From: Pseudomonadota bacterium
Lineage (GTDB): Bacteria > Pseudomonadota > Gammaproteobacteria > Xanthomonadales > Xanthomonadaceae
Length of the DNA: 14,158 nt
Reading direction: 5' to 3'
Assembly: GCA_023394655.1 (NCBI GenBank)
Contig: JAEXAG010000142.1
Coordinates: 1 to 14,158, forward strand
Below are positions 1 through 6,869 of this stretch, piece after piece. The notes below the pieces were generated by a model. That model did no database searches and had not been told where the DNA came from. It saw only the letters and a list, made by a program, of their open reading frames with translations. Made by a program: the position numbers and the translations under genes. Position 1 is the stretch's first letter. Every line of letters starts with the position of its first letter.

Positions 1-68
1 CCCAGCCGGTGGAGCAACTGCTGGAACGTCGCTACCAGCGCCTGCGCGGCTATGGTGCCTACGCCTGA
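1..68 (+). CDS. accA: Acetyl-CoA carboxylase carboxyltransferase subunit alpha, C-terminal end (partial)
   Basis: Only the last 21 codons lie in the window, read from base 3 and ending with TGA at 66-68. They encode QPVEQLLERRYQRLRGYGAYA, which resembles the conserved AccA tail (E. coli AccA ends in a similar RYxRLxxYGYA pattern). AccA pairs with AccD as the carboxyltransferase of acetyl-CoA carboxylase, which makes malonyl-CoA for fatty acid synthesis in the cytoplasm. Its last 17 bases overlap the proposed tilS start, consistent with co-transcription. The call rests on a short tail plus recalled family similarity, so it is probable rather than certain. Confidence 0.75.
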   Translation, partial: QPVEQLLERRYQRLRGYGAYA

Positions 69-1392
69 GGACGGCTCGCTGATCGACGATCCCGGCGCCG
101 TGTCGATCCCGACGCCGGCCATTCCTCCCGGCCACGCGGCACCGGATTCGCTGCTCGTCGCTTTCAGCGGCGGGCTGGATTCCACCGCCCTGCTGCACCT
201 GCTGGCGCAGGGGTTTCCCGGCCGCGTCCGCGCGCTCCACGTCCACCACGGCCTGCAGGCGGAGGCCGATGCTTGGGCGCGTCATTGCGAAGCCTTCTGC
301 GCGGCATTGCAGGTGCCTTTGCAAATCGTACATGCGCAGGTGGAAGCCGACGCCGGCACCGGCCCGGAAGCCGCCGCGAGACACGCGCGCCACGCTGCCT
401 TCCGCGAGTACCTGAATCCGGGGGCGTGGCTGGTGCTGGCCCACCATCGGGAGGATCAGGCGGAAACCTTCCTGCTGCGGGCGCTGCGCGCCTCCGGCCC
501 GGACGGACTCGCCGCGATGCGCCCCCTGCGCGAGTTCGGTGCCGGCATGATGTGGCGGCCGCTGCTGGACGTATCCCGAAGCGCCCTGCGCGATCACGCC
601 GAACGCCACAGGCTGGCGTGGATCGAGGACCCTTCCAACGATTCGCTGGATTTCGACCGCAACTTCCTCCGCCACGAGGTGATGCCGCTGCTGCGCGGGC
701 GCTGGCGGCACGCGGATGCCGCATTCGCGCGCTCGGCGGCACTGGCAGGCGAGGCGGCCACGCTGCTGGCCGAATCCGACGTGCCGGACCTGGCCCGAGT
801 CCGCTCCCCGGCGGATGCCGCCGACCTTGATGCCACCGCCCTGCGTGCGCTTGCGCCTGCGCGTCGGGCGCGCGTGTTGCGGGCCTGGGTGGCGGCCGCC
901 GGGCTCCCGCCGCTCCCGGCCGCTGCCCACGCCATCATCGACCGCGAGTTGCTGGAATCGCGCTTCGACGCGGAGCCCTGCCACGAGTGGCACGGTGCGC
1001 GCATCGAACGCTGGCGCGATCGCCTGCACCTCGGCAGGGCGATCCCGACGCCGGATCCGGATTGGTCCCGCCGCTGGGATGGCAGCGCGCCGATCGTGCT
1101 GCCCGGCGGCGGCCGGCTGGTGCTTGCGGGATCGCCGGGCTTCGGCAAGATGCTCGAAGTCCGCCATCGGCGCGGTGGTGAACGCATCCGGCTGCCGGGG
1201 CGCGTGCATTCCAGCCTGCTTCGCAACCTGCTGCAGGAAGGCGAGATGCCACCGTGGCGGCGGCGGCAGATGCCCTTGCTGTTCGATCCGGACGACGATT
1301 GCCTGCTCGCCGCGGGCGACAGCCTGCTCGCCGCCCGCTTCGCGGCGATCGCCGGCGCTGCCGACGCACGCCTGGAATGGCAACTGGCGTAA
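52..1392 (+). CDS. tilS: tRNA(Ile)-lysidine synthetase TilS
   Basis: TilS uses ATP and lysine to convert C34 of the CAU-anticodon tRNA-Ile to lysidine, so that the tRNA reads AUA as isoleucine. The 446-residue product is close to the E. coli length (432). Visible family signatures are the N-type ATP pyrophosphatase P-loop SGGLDS at residues 39-44, HHREDQAETF near 131-140, GPDGLAAM near 149-156, and WIEDPSND followed by DRNFLRHEVMPLL near 190-214. The C-terminal TilS domain includes RNLLQEGEMPPWRRRQMPLLF. The ATG at 52 lies inside accA. An in-frame GTG at 100 (residue 17) is a possible alternative, since about 20 residues before the P-loop strand would be enough and no clear Shine-Dalgarno precedes either codon. 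The gene is followed 9 bp later by xseB. Confidence 0.95.
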   Translation: MVPTPEDGSLIDDPGAVSIPTPAIPPGHAAPDSLLVAFSGGLDSTALLHLLAQGFPGRVRALHVHHGLQAEADAWARHCEAFCAALQVPLQIVHAQVEADAGTGPEAAARHARHAAFREYLNPGAWLVLAHHREDQAETFLLRALRASGPDGLAAMRPLREFGAGMMWRPLLDVSRSALRDHAERHRLAWIEDPSNDSLDFDRNFLRHEVMPLLRGRWRHADAAFARSAALAGEAATLLAESDVPDLARVRSPADAADLDATALRALAPARRARVLRAWVAAAGLPPLPAAAHAIIDRELLESRFDAEPCHEWHGARIERWRDRLHLGRAIPTPDPDWSRRWDGSAPIVLPGGGRLVLAGSPGFGKMLEVRHRRGGERIRLPGRVHSSLLRNLLQEGEMPPWRRRQMPLLFDPDDDCLLAAGDSLLAARFAAIAGAADARLEWQLA

Positions 1393-1401
1393 ACTCGGGG
1401 C

Positions 1402-1662
1402 ATGGCACGAAAGACTCCCGAACAGGGCGCCGACGCATCGTCGGTCGCCGATTTCGAGCACTCCCTCGACGAGCTGGAACAGCTCGTGGACCGCATGGAA
1501 ACCGGCGAGCTCTCGCTCGAGGATTCCTTGGCCGCCTACGAGCGCGGCGTCGGCCTGTACCGGAAATGCCAGGCCGCGCTGGAACAGGCCGAGCTGCGGG
1601 TGCGGCTGCTGTCCGACCCGCAGGATCCCGACAGCGCCGAACCCTTCGATCCCGATGCTTGA
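1402..1662 (+). CDS. xseB: Exodeoxyribonuclease VII small subunit
   Basis: XseB is the small subunit of exonuclease VII, which associates with XseA to degrade single-stranded DNA from both ends. The 86-residue protein (E. coli: 80) shows the typical family core from about residue 17 to 70: FEHSLDELEQLVDRMETGEL, then SLEDSLAAYERGVGLYRKCQ and a helix ending LRVRLL. The core is strongly helical, and the acidic, proline-containing tail (DPQDPDSAEPFDPDA) looks disordered. The ATG lies 9 bp after the tilS stop. The TGA at 1660-1662 overlaps the ispA ATG region by 8 bp, so the two are probably translationally coupled. xseA is not in the window. Confidence 0.95.
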   Translation: MARKTPEQGADASSVADFEHSLDELEQLVDRMETGELSLEDSLAAYERGVGLYRKCQAALEQAELRVRLLSDPQDPDSAEPFDPDA

Positions 1663-2548
1663 TCCCGCGCCCGTTGCCGCGCGCCTTGCCGGCTGGCAGG
1701 CGCGCATCGAAGCCGCGCTCGCCGGCGCCCTCCCCGCAGCCGAAACCGAGCCGGGCCGGCTGCACGCCGCGATGCGCCACGCCGCACTCGCCGGCGGCAA
1801 GCGCATCCGCCCGCTGCTCGTCCACGCCACGGGCCATGCGCTCGGGGTTTCGGAGGAATCGCTGGACGAAGCCGCGCTGGCGGTGGAGCTGGTCCACTGC
1901 TATTCACTGGTGCACGACGACCTGCCGGCGATGGACGACGACGCACTGCGCCGCGGCCAACCGACCGTGCACGTCGCCTTCGACGAAGCCACCGCGATCC
2001 TCGCCGGCGACGCACTGCAGGCGCTGGCCTTCGCGCAACTGGCCCAGGCCCCGCTGCCGGCGCAAGCCCGGGTGGCGATGGTGGCGGAACTCGCCACCGC
2101 TTCCGGCAGCCTCGGGATGTGCGGCGGCCAAGCACTCGACATCGCCGCCACCGGCCAATGCATCGGGCTGGAATCGCTGGAGCGGCTGCATGCGCTGAAA
2201 ACCGGCGCCCTGTTGCGCGCGGCGGTGCGCCTGGGCGCGATCGCCGGGGCCGCCACGCCGGCGCAGTCGGCCGCGCTCGACCGCTACGCGGATGCGCTCG
2301 GGCTGGCCTTCCAGGTGAAGGACGACCTGCTCGACATCGAAGGCGACAGCGCGACGCTCGGGAAGACCGCCGGCAAGGATGTCGCACAGGACAAGGCCAC
2401 GTTCCCGGCCCTGATCGGCGTGGAAGCCTCGCGCGAGCGATTGAAGTCGCTGTCAAAGGCGATGCAGGCCGCGCTGGAAGCACTGGACGGCGCGGCGACC
2501 GCGCCCCTGGCCGCGATCGCGCGACAAGTGGTGGACCGCGACCGCTGA
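1655..2548 (+). CDS. ispA: Farnesyl diphosphate synthase (geranyltranstransferase)
   Basis: IspA condenses isopentenyl diphosphate with dimethylallyl and geranyl diphosphate to give farnesyl diphosphate, the precursor of undecaprenyl phosphate and quinone side chains. The 297-residue protein has every hallmark of a trans-isoprenyl diphosphate synthase: GGKRIRP at about 47-53, the first aspartate-rich motif DDLPAMDDD at 88-96, GGQALDI near 157-163, and the second aspartate-rich motif KDDLLDIEGD from about 222. The short DDxxxxD spacing (two extra residues) is typical of bacterial FPP synthases. The ATG at 1655 is inside the xseB 3' end. The reading frame stays open far upstream of it, but that part is antisense-like translation across tilS and xseB. 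xseB-ispA adjacency is widespread in gammaproteobacteria; the usual third partner dxs is missing here. Confidence 0.96.
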   Translation: MLDPAPVAARLAGWQARIEAALAGALPAAETEPGRLHAAMRHAALAGGKRIRPLLVHATGHALGVSEESLDEAALAVELVHCYSLVHDDLPAMDDDALRRGQPTVHVAFDEATAILAGDALQALAFAQLAQAPLPAQARVAMVAELATASGSLGMCGGQALDIAATGQCIGLESLERLHALKTGALLRAAVRLGAIAGAATPAQSAALDRYADALGLAFQVKDDLLDIEGDSATLGKTAGKDVAQDKATFPALIGVEASRERLKSLSKAMQAALEALDGAATAPLAAIARQVVDRDR

Positions 2549-2573
2549 AGCGGCCGCGGCACCCTTCGTGCGC

Positions 2574-3026
2574 TTACTTCAGCAGGCGGATCGAGAGCGG
2601 GTAGCGATACGACTGCCCGTCCCAGGCCTTGACCGCGGCGACGATGGTGAACACCAGCCACGCCACGGCCAGCGCCGCAAGCACGGCCAGCAGCACGAGC
2701 CCCGCCGGCAGCGAAACCAACAGGCCGAGGCCCAGCGTCAGCACGGTGCCGCCGACCAGCAGCAGGCCGATGATCACCGCCGCCACCGAATAGATGAACA
2801 TGCTGAGGTTGAAGTTGAAGGCCTCGCGGGCATGCTCGGCGGCGAAGGGACGGTGATCGCGCACCAGGAACCAGATGCCGAGCGCGACGACGGCGCCGGC
2901 CACGCCGGCGAACCAGCTGGTGACGAGCGCGGCGATGAGCGCACCCGCGTGCGCACTCGCGGCCCAGAGGCGTTCTTCCTGACCCGGCATGGCCCGGGGC
3001 GGCATCGAAGGATCGTTCACGTTCAT
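2574..3026 (-). CDS. DUF4870 (Tic20-like) membrane protein
   Basis: A 150-residue protein with a short polar N-terminus (about 1-20) and three to four hydrophobic stretches at roughly 24-54, 74-98 and 100-134, ending in the motif SYRYPLSIRLLK. The order HAGAL, then FxxEHAREAFNFNLS near residues 61-75, then the closing YRYPLSIRLL, is characteristic of the DUF4870 family of small inner-membrane proteins. Their function is not established. The ATG at 3026-3024 has no strong Shine-Dalgarno; in-frame ATG codons for Met8 and Met13 are alternatives. It converges with ispA across 25 bp and lies 83 bp downstream of pmbA on the same strand, so it may be read from the pmbA transcript. I infer no specific role. 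Confidence 0.85.
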   Translation of the reverse strand: MNVNDPSMPPRAMPGQEERLWAASAHAGALIAALVTSWFAGVAGAVVALGIWFLVRDHRPFAAEHAREAFNFNLSMFIYSVAAVIIGLLLVGGTVLTLGLGLLVSLPAGLVLLAVLAALAVAWLVFTIVAAVKAWDGQSYRYPLSIRLLK

Positions 3027-3067
3027 GGCGGGACTCGGTTGCCGGGGATGACGCCGACTATCCGGGG

Positions 3068-3086
3068 CTTGCGTTGCCGCCGCAAG
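3068..3086 (-). terminator. Weak hairpin downstream of pmbA
   Basis: The arms CTTGCG (3068-3073) and CGCAAG (3081-3086) can form a 6-bp stem with a 7-base loop, 23 bases past the pmbA stop on the - strand. There is no U-rich tail, so it is not a canonical intrinsic terminator. It could attenuate or protect the pmbA mRNA end before the DUF4870 gene, or mean nothing. Confidence 0.25.
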
Positions 3087-3109
3087 TCACGGAAGTCATG
3101 GCCGCAGTC

Positions 3110-4465
3110 TCAACTGCCGGCCACCGTCATCTTGCCGACCAGGATCGGGCCGCTCCTCACGTGCGAGCGCGGGTCGAAATCGGCGCCGACCGCTTCGATG
3201 GCGCCGAACATGTCGCGCAGGTTGCCGGCGATGGTGATGCCATCGACCGGATACGCGATCTGCCCGTTCTCCACCATGAAGCCCGCCGCGCCGCGCGAAT
3301 AATCGCCGGTGATCGGGTTGACGCCCTGCCCCATCAGCTCGGTGACGTACAGGGCGCGCGATTGACCGGCGATCAGGGTAGAAAGATCCGGCGCATTCGG
3401 ACGCACGACGAGGTTGTGGACGCCGCCGGCATTGGCGGTGCTTTCGAGCCCGAGCTTGCGCGCCGAATAACTGCCGAGCACGTAGCGCCGGACGATGCCC
3501 TCGGTGACCAGCGGCGATTGCCGCGTGGCGACGCCCTCGCCATCGAACGAAGTGGAGCGGAAACCGCGCGGCAGGAAGGGATCCTCGTCGATCGCGAACC
3601 ATTCCGGGAACACGCGCGTGCCGACCGAATCGCACAGGAAGCTTGCCTTGCGATACAGCGCACCGCCGGATACCGCGCCGACGTAGTGGCCGATCAGGCT
3701 GCGGGCGACTTCGGCATCGAAGATCACCGGCAGGTTCCCGGTGGCCAGGCTGCGCGGGGCGAGCCGCGCCAGGGCGCGCCGCGCGGCATGGCGGCCGATG
3801 TCCGACGGGTCCTCCACGCCTTCCGGCAGCAGCGCCGTGCTGTACCAGCCATCGCGCTGCATCCCGTCGCCCTCGCCGGCAATCAGTGCGCAGCCGAGGC
3901 TGTAGTGGGTATCGCGCTCGTGGCCGATGAAACCGTGCGAGTTGGCATAGACGGAAATCGACTGGCCCGCCCCGAACGAGGCGCCATCGGAGTTGCGGAT
4001 GCGCGGATCGAATGCACGGCCCGCGGCTTCGGTGGCAAGCGCCAGATCGACGCCCCGGGCCGCGTCGATCTCGGCCGGATGCCAGGTATCGAACTCGCGC
4101 AGATCACGGGCCATGCGCTCGGCATCGGCCAGCCCGGCTTCCGGGTCTTCCTCGGTGTAGCGCGCGATGGCGCAGGCCTGTGCCACCGTCTCAGCCAGGC
4201 TTTCGGGGCGGATGTCGCCGGTGCTGGCGCTGCCCTTGCGATGGCCAAAATACACGGTCACCGCGATGCCGCGGTCCTGGGTGGATTCCACCGTCTCGGT
4301 CTCGCCCATGCGCACCGCGACGCTGAGGCCGCGCGAATCGCTGCAGCTGACTTCGGCCTGGCCGGCGCCCTGCCGGCGTGCGAGATCCAGCAGTTCGCCG
4401 GCGACGCCTTCGAGGCGGGCGATGCGTTCGCGGCTGTCGTCCGCGACGGGTGGAATGGAAGTCAT
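3110..4465 (-). CDS. pmbA: Metalloprotease TldE subunit (PmbA)
   Basis: PmbA/TldE is the non-catalytic partner of TldD in a cytoplasmic protease that cleaves unfolded peptides. In E. coli it matures microcin B17 and degrades the CcdA antitoxin. The 451-residue length matches E. coli (450). Family features include QDRGIAVTVYFGHRKGSAST near 63-82, SDGASFGAG near 159-167, YANSHGF near 173-179, GMQRDGWYSTA near 201-211 and the C-terminal SGPILVGKMTVAGS. The segment aligned with the TldD zinc site reads SLIGHYVGAVSG (about 256-267) and lacks the HExxxH ligands, as expected for TldE. A stray HERDTH occurs at 182-187, outside that position. The start is supported by AGGA (complement of 4472-4475) 6 bases before the ATG. 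It is divergent from yjgA across 39 bp, as in E. coli. Confidence 0.95.
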   Translation of the reverse strand: MTSIPPVADDSRERIARLEGVAGELLDLARRQGAGQAEVSCSDSRGLSVAVRMGETETVESTQDRGIAVTVYFGHRKGSASTGDIRPESLAETVAQACAIARYTEEDPEAGLADAERMARDLREFDTWHPAEIDAARGVDLALATEAAGRAFDPRIRNSDGASFGAGQSISVYANSHGFIGHERDTHYSLGCALIAGEGDGMQRDGWYSTALLPEGVEDPSDIGRHAARRALARLAPRSLATGNLPVIFDAEVARSLIGHYVGAVSGGALYRKASFLCDSVGTRVFPEWFAIDEDPFLPRGFRSTSFDGEGVATRQSPLVTEGIVRRYVLGSYSARKLGLESTANAGGVHNLVVRPNAPDLSTLIAGQSRALYVTELMGQGVNPITGDYSRGAAGFMVENGQIAYPVDGITIAGNLRDMFGAIEAVGADFDPRSHVRSGPILVGKMTVAGS

Positions 4466-4504
4466 GGCTTATCCTGTCGGAAGTGTTCGAAACGATGATT
4501 GAAG

Positions 4505-5089
4505 ATGCGCGGAAGAGACGAAGACACCGGGGAATTCCTCTCCCCCAGCCGCAGCGAGCAGCGCCGCGCGGCGCTGGACGTGCTGGCGCTGGCCCAGCTG
4601 CTGATGGAGAAAAGCGCGGGCGAGCTCGCCAAGTTGCCGATGGATGATGCGCTGCGCGGCCACGTGGCCGATGCCAAGCGCATCACCTCGCCGATCGCGC
4701 GCAAGCGTGCCGCCGCGTTTCTCGCCAAGCAGATGCGAAAGGAGGACGACGAGGTCCTCGACGCCATCCGCGATGCGCTGGATGCCAGCAGCGAGGGCTC
4801 CCGACGCCAGGTGGCGGACATGCATCGCGCGGAAAACTGGCGCACGCGGCTGCTCGAAGGTGGCGACGAGGCACTCGGCGCCTTCATCGACGAGCACCCG
4901 GAAGCCGATCGCCAGCGCCTGCGCCAGCTGGTGCGCAACGCGCAGGAGGAAGCCCGGCGCAACAAGCCGCCACGCGCGTTCCGCGAGCTGTATCGCGAGG
5001 TGCTGGCCGCGAGCCAATCCGGCGCACCGACGTCGGACGACGACATGGCGTTCAATGACCATGCCGGAGATGAGGGCGAGGAGGCGTAA
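4505..5089 (+). CDS. darP: Ribosome-associated protein YjgA / DarP (DUF615), 50S assembly factor
   Basis: DarP (YjgA) binds pre-50S particles late in large-subunit assembly. The 194-residue product carries the family core: LPMDDALRGHVADAKRITSPIARKR (about 44-68), FLAKQMRKEDDEVLDAIRDAL (about 71-91), a HRAENWRTRLLEGGDEAL segment (about 108-125), and the closing ADRQRLRQLVRNAQEEARRNKPPRAFRELYREV (about 133-165), equivalent to the E. coli DADRQQLRTLIRNAxKEKxxNKPPKS block. I chose the ATG at 4505, giving MRGRDEDTGEF, because that N-terminus fits xanthomonad homologues as I recall them. An upstream in-frame TTG at 4499 would add two residues. The acidic tail after about 168 looks disordered. Adjacency to pmbA in divergent orientation is conserved in E. 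coli. Confidence 0.93.
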   Translation: MRGRDEDTGEFLSPSRSEQRRAALDVLALAQLLMEKSAGELAKLPMDDALRGHVADAKRITSPIARKRAAAFLAKQMRKEDDEVLDAIRDALDASSEGSRRQVADMHRAENWRTRLLEGGDEALGAFIDEHPEADRQRLRQLVRNAQEEARRNKPPRAFRELYREVLAASQSGAPTSDDDMAFNDHAGDEGEEA

Positions 5090-5144
5090 GTCGGCAGCGC
5101 TCTCGGCCTCAACGTCCGGGCACGCCCAGGCATCGCAGGCAGCA

Positions 5145-5253
5145 GGTTCGGGAGCAGGCCTGATGCGTTGAGCACGCCATGGATGGTGTGCGCCCGCTCT
5201 TCGGAGCAGGGCGCGTAGCCCGAGCGGCAACGCATCAGGCTTGCTTCCGGACC
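5145..5253 (+). ncRNA. Candidate structured RNA / compound inverted repeat in convergent intergenic region
   Basis: The 292-bp space between yjgA (+) and tldD (-) has no convincing gene but holds a strong nested structure. Arms 5145-5170 and 5228-5253 are 26-bp inverted repeats matching at 23 positions, with a perfect 13-bp core (GCCTGATGCGTTG / CAACGCATCAGGC at 5158-5170 / 5228-5240). The three differences are all G-U wobbles if the + strand is transcribed, and A-C mismatches on the other strand. Inside are hairpin P2 (5172-5191, TGGA loop, also with one +-strand G-U pair) and hairpin P3 (5190-5214) of about 10 bp with a bulged A, capped by C(UUCG)G. P2 and P3 compete only for 5190-5191. Both features point to a +-sense RNA: a yjgA 3' UTR structure, a separate small RNA, or a REP/MITE-like repeat read as RNA. 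There is no T-tract, so it is not a plain terminator. Function unknown. Confidence 0.4.
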
Positions 5254-5259
5254 GGAAGC
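5243..5259. repeat. 17-bp palindrome overlapping the right arm of the compound repeat
   Basis: GCTTCCGGACCGGAAGC is a perfect palindrome around a single central A. It uses bases 5243-5253 that also pair in the long stem, so the two foldings are mutually exclusive. No U-run follows. It could be the outer end of a REP-like unit or a protein-binding site. Confidence 0.5.
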
Positions 5260-5381
5260 GAAGCGCGCGCATCGCCTCATCGATAAAGCCGCTTCGTTTA
5301 CGGTCAGGGGGCCATCCCCATATGTTGCCGCGCAGGCTGCATCACTTGCGACGACTCCCCGCCCCGGCATCGAACCCGGCC

Positions 5382-6827
5382 TCAAGCCTGCGTCCCGCCC
5401 ACCGTGAGCTCGCTGATTTTGAGCGACGGCTGGCCCACGCCCACCGGCACCGACTGGCCATCCTTGCCGCAGACGCCGACGCCGTCATCCAACGCCAGAT
5501 CGTGGCCGATCATCGTCACCTTCTGCATCGTCTCCGGGCCATTGCCGATCAGGGTCGCGCCCTTCACCGGCGCGGTCACCTTGCCATCCTCGATCAGGTA
5601 CGCCTCGGTTGCCGAGAACACGTACTTGCCGCTGGTGATGTCCACCTGTCCGCCACCGAAGTTCACCGCGTACAGCCCGCGTTTCACCGAACGGATCATG
5701 TCCTCCGGATCGTCCTGCCCGGCCAGCATGTAGGTGTTGGTCATCCGCGGCATCACCAGGTGGGCATAGGATTCGCGGCGGCCGTTGCCGGTCGGCGCCA
5801 TCCCCATCAAGCGCGCATTGAGCGTGTCCTGCATGTAGCCGGTCAGCACGCCGTCCTCGATGAGTGTCGTCGATTGCGTCGGGGTGCCTTCGTCGTCGAT
5901 GGCCAGCGAACCCCGGCGACCGGCCAGTGTCGCGTCATCGACGATGGTCACGCCCGGCGAGGCCACGCGCTGGCCCATCCGGCCGGCATAGGTGCTGGTG
6001 CCCTTGCGGTTGAAATCGCCTTCCAGGCCGTGGCCGACCGCCTCGTGCAGCAGCACGCCGGTCCAGCCGTTGCCGAGCACCACCGGCATCAGACCCGCCG
6101 GTGCGTCGATCGCCTCCAGGTTCACCAGCGCCTGCCGCAGCGCCTCGCGCGCGAACTTCTCCGGCTGGCCATCGCCCAGCAGCTGCGCGTAGCCATAGCG
6201 CCCGCCGAAACCGGCATAGCCCGACTCGCGGCGCCCGCCCTGATCGACGATCACCTGGATGTTCATCCGCACCAGTGGGCGCACGTCGGCGGCGAGCACG
6301 CCATCCGAACGCGCCACCAGCACCGTGTCGAGCGCGGCCGACAGGCTCAGCATCACCTGCTGCACGCGCGGGTCGGCGGCACGCAGCAGGGCATCGACGC
6401 GCCGCAGGGCCTCCACTTTGGCTTCGTTGTCGAGGGCATCGATCGGATCCTCGCCCGCGTACAACGGGCGGGCATCGCGTGGCGCAAGCGCGATCGCCCG
6501 GGATGCCCGGCCATCCCGGCTGATTGCTCGCGCGGTATCGGCGGCGGAGGCCAGCGCGGCCAAGTCGATCTCGCCGGAATAGGCGAAGCCGGTCTTCTCG
6601 CCGCTGATCGCCCGCGCGCCGACGCCCTGTTCGATGGCGTGCGAGCCCGTCTTGACGATGCCGTCCTCCATCGACCAGCTTTCGCGGCGCGCATGCTGGA
6701 AGTAGAGATCGCCGAAATCGGCGCCACGGGCGAGCAGGCCGGAGAGCGTCGCATCGAGATCGGACAGGGAGAGGCCGGCTGGCGCGAGCAACCGGGATTC
6801 GGCAAGGACGAGGGATGAGGATTCCAT
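5382..6827 (-). CDS. tldD: Metalloprotease TldD
   Basis: TldD is the catalytic zinc subunit of the TldD/TldE protease, which threads unfolded peptides into a closed chamber. The ATG at 6827 gives 481 residues, identical to the E. coli length, with very high recalled similarity throughout. The frame extends to a TTG at 6863, which would add 12 residues, but the ATG is preferred because it fits the family N-terminus. Key motifs are FGDLYFQ near 38-44, GVGARAISGEKTGFAYSG near 69-86, LAADVRPLVRM near 178-188, the zinc site LLHEAVGHGLEGDF (H about 261, E 262, H 266), GRRGSLAIDDEGTP, and the cysteine of GVGVCGKDGQSVPVGVGQP (about 453), which completes zinc binding in the family. It starts 42 bp after yhdP, probably the last gene of the maf operon. 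Its end faces the structured intergenic element. Confidence 0.97.
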   Translation of the reverse strand: MESSSLVLAESRLLAPAGLSLSDLDATLSGLLARGADFGDLYFQHARRESWSMEDGIVKTGSHAIEQGVGARAISGEKTGFAYSGEIDLAALASAADTARAISRDGRASRAIALAPRDARPLYAGEDPIDALDNEAKVEALRRVDALLRAADPRVQQVMLSLSAALDTVLVARSDGVLAADVRPLVRMNIQVIVDQGGRRESGYAGFGGRYGYAQLLGDGQPEKFAREALRQALVNLEAIDAPAGLMPVVLGNGWTGVLLHEAVGHGLEGDFNRKGTSTYAGRMGQRVASPGVTIVDDATLAGRRGSLAIDDEGTPTQSTTLIEDGVLTGYMQDTLNARLMGMAPTGNGRRESYAHLVMPRMTNTYMLAGQDDPEDMIRSVKRGLYAVNFGGGQVDITSGKYVFSATEAYLIEDGKVTAPVKGATLIGNGPETMQKVTMIGHDLALDDGVGVCGKDGQSVPVGVGQPSLKISELTVGGTQA

Positions 6828-6869
6828 GCGCGAGGATATGGGGCCGAACGGGCCGGCGTGCAAGCCGCC

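Noticed and set aside
716..1654. Upstream extension of the ispA reading frame through tilS and xseB
   Set aside because: The extension is Arg/Pro/Cys-rich out-of-frame translation of tilS and xseB. The family-like protein begins at 1655.
5145..5259. Integron attC site or intrinsic terminator as explanation of the inverted repeat
   Set aside because: The ends lack the RYYYAAC/GTTRRRY core sites of attC, there is no integrase or cassette nearby, and no T-tract follows any of the stems.
5366..5377. Sequence whose complement (GGGTTCGATGCC) resembles a tRNA T-arm
   Set aside because: No matching acceptor, D-arm or anticodon arm around it, and the T-stem pairing is only a short palindrome.
4462..5385. 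Two - strand frames (about 307 and 267 codons) running across yjgA and the intergenic repeat
   Set aside because: Most of their length is antisense to the convincing YjgA/DarP gene. The part over the intergenic region simply translates the inverted repeat.
3074..6818. Long + strand frames opposite pmbA (3074-4498) and tldD (5241-6818)
   Set aside because: They mirror the well-conserved - strand PmbA and TldD and have compositionally biased, unrecognisable products.
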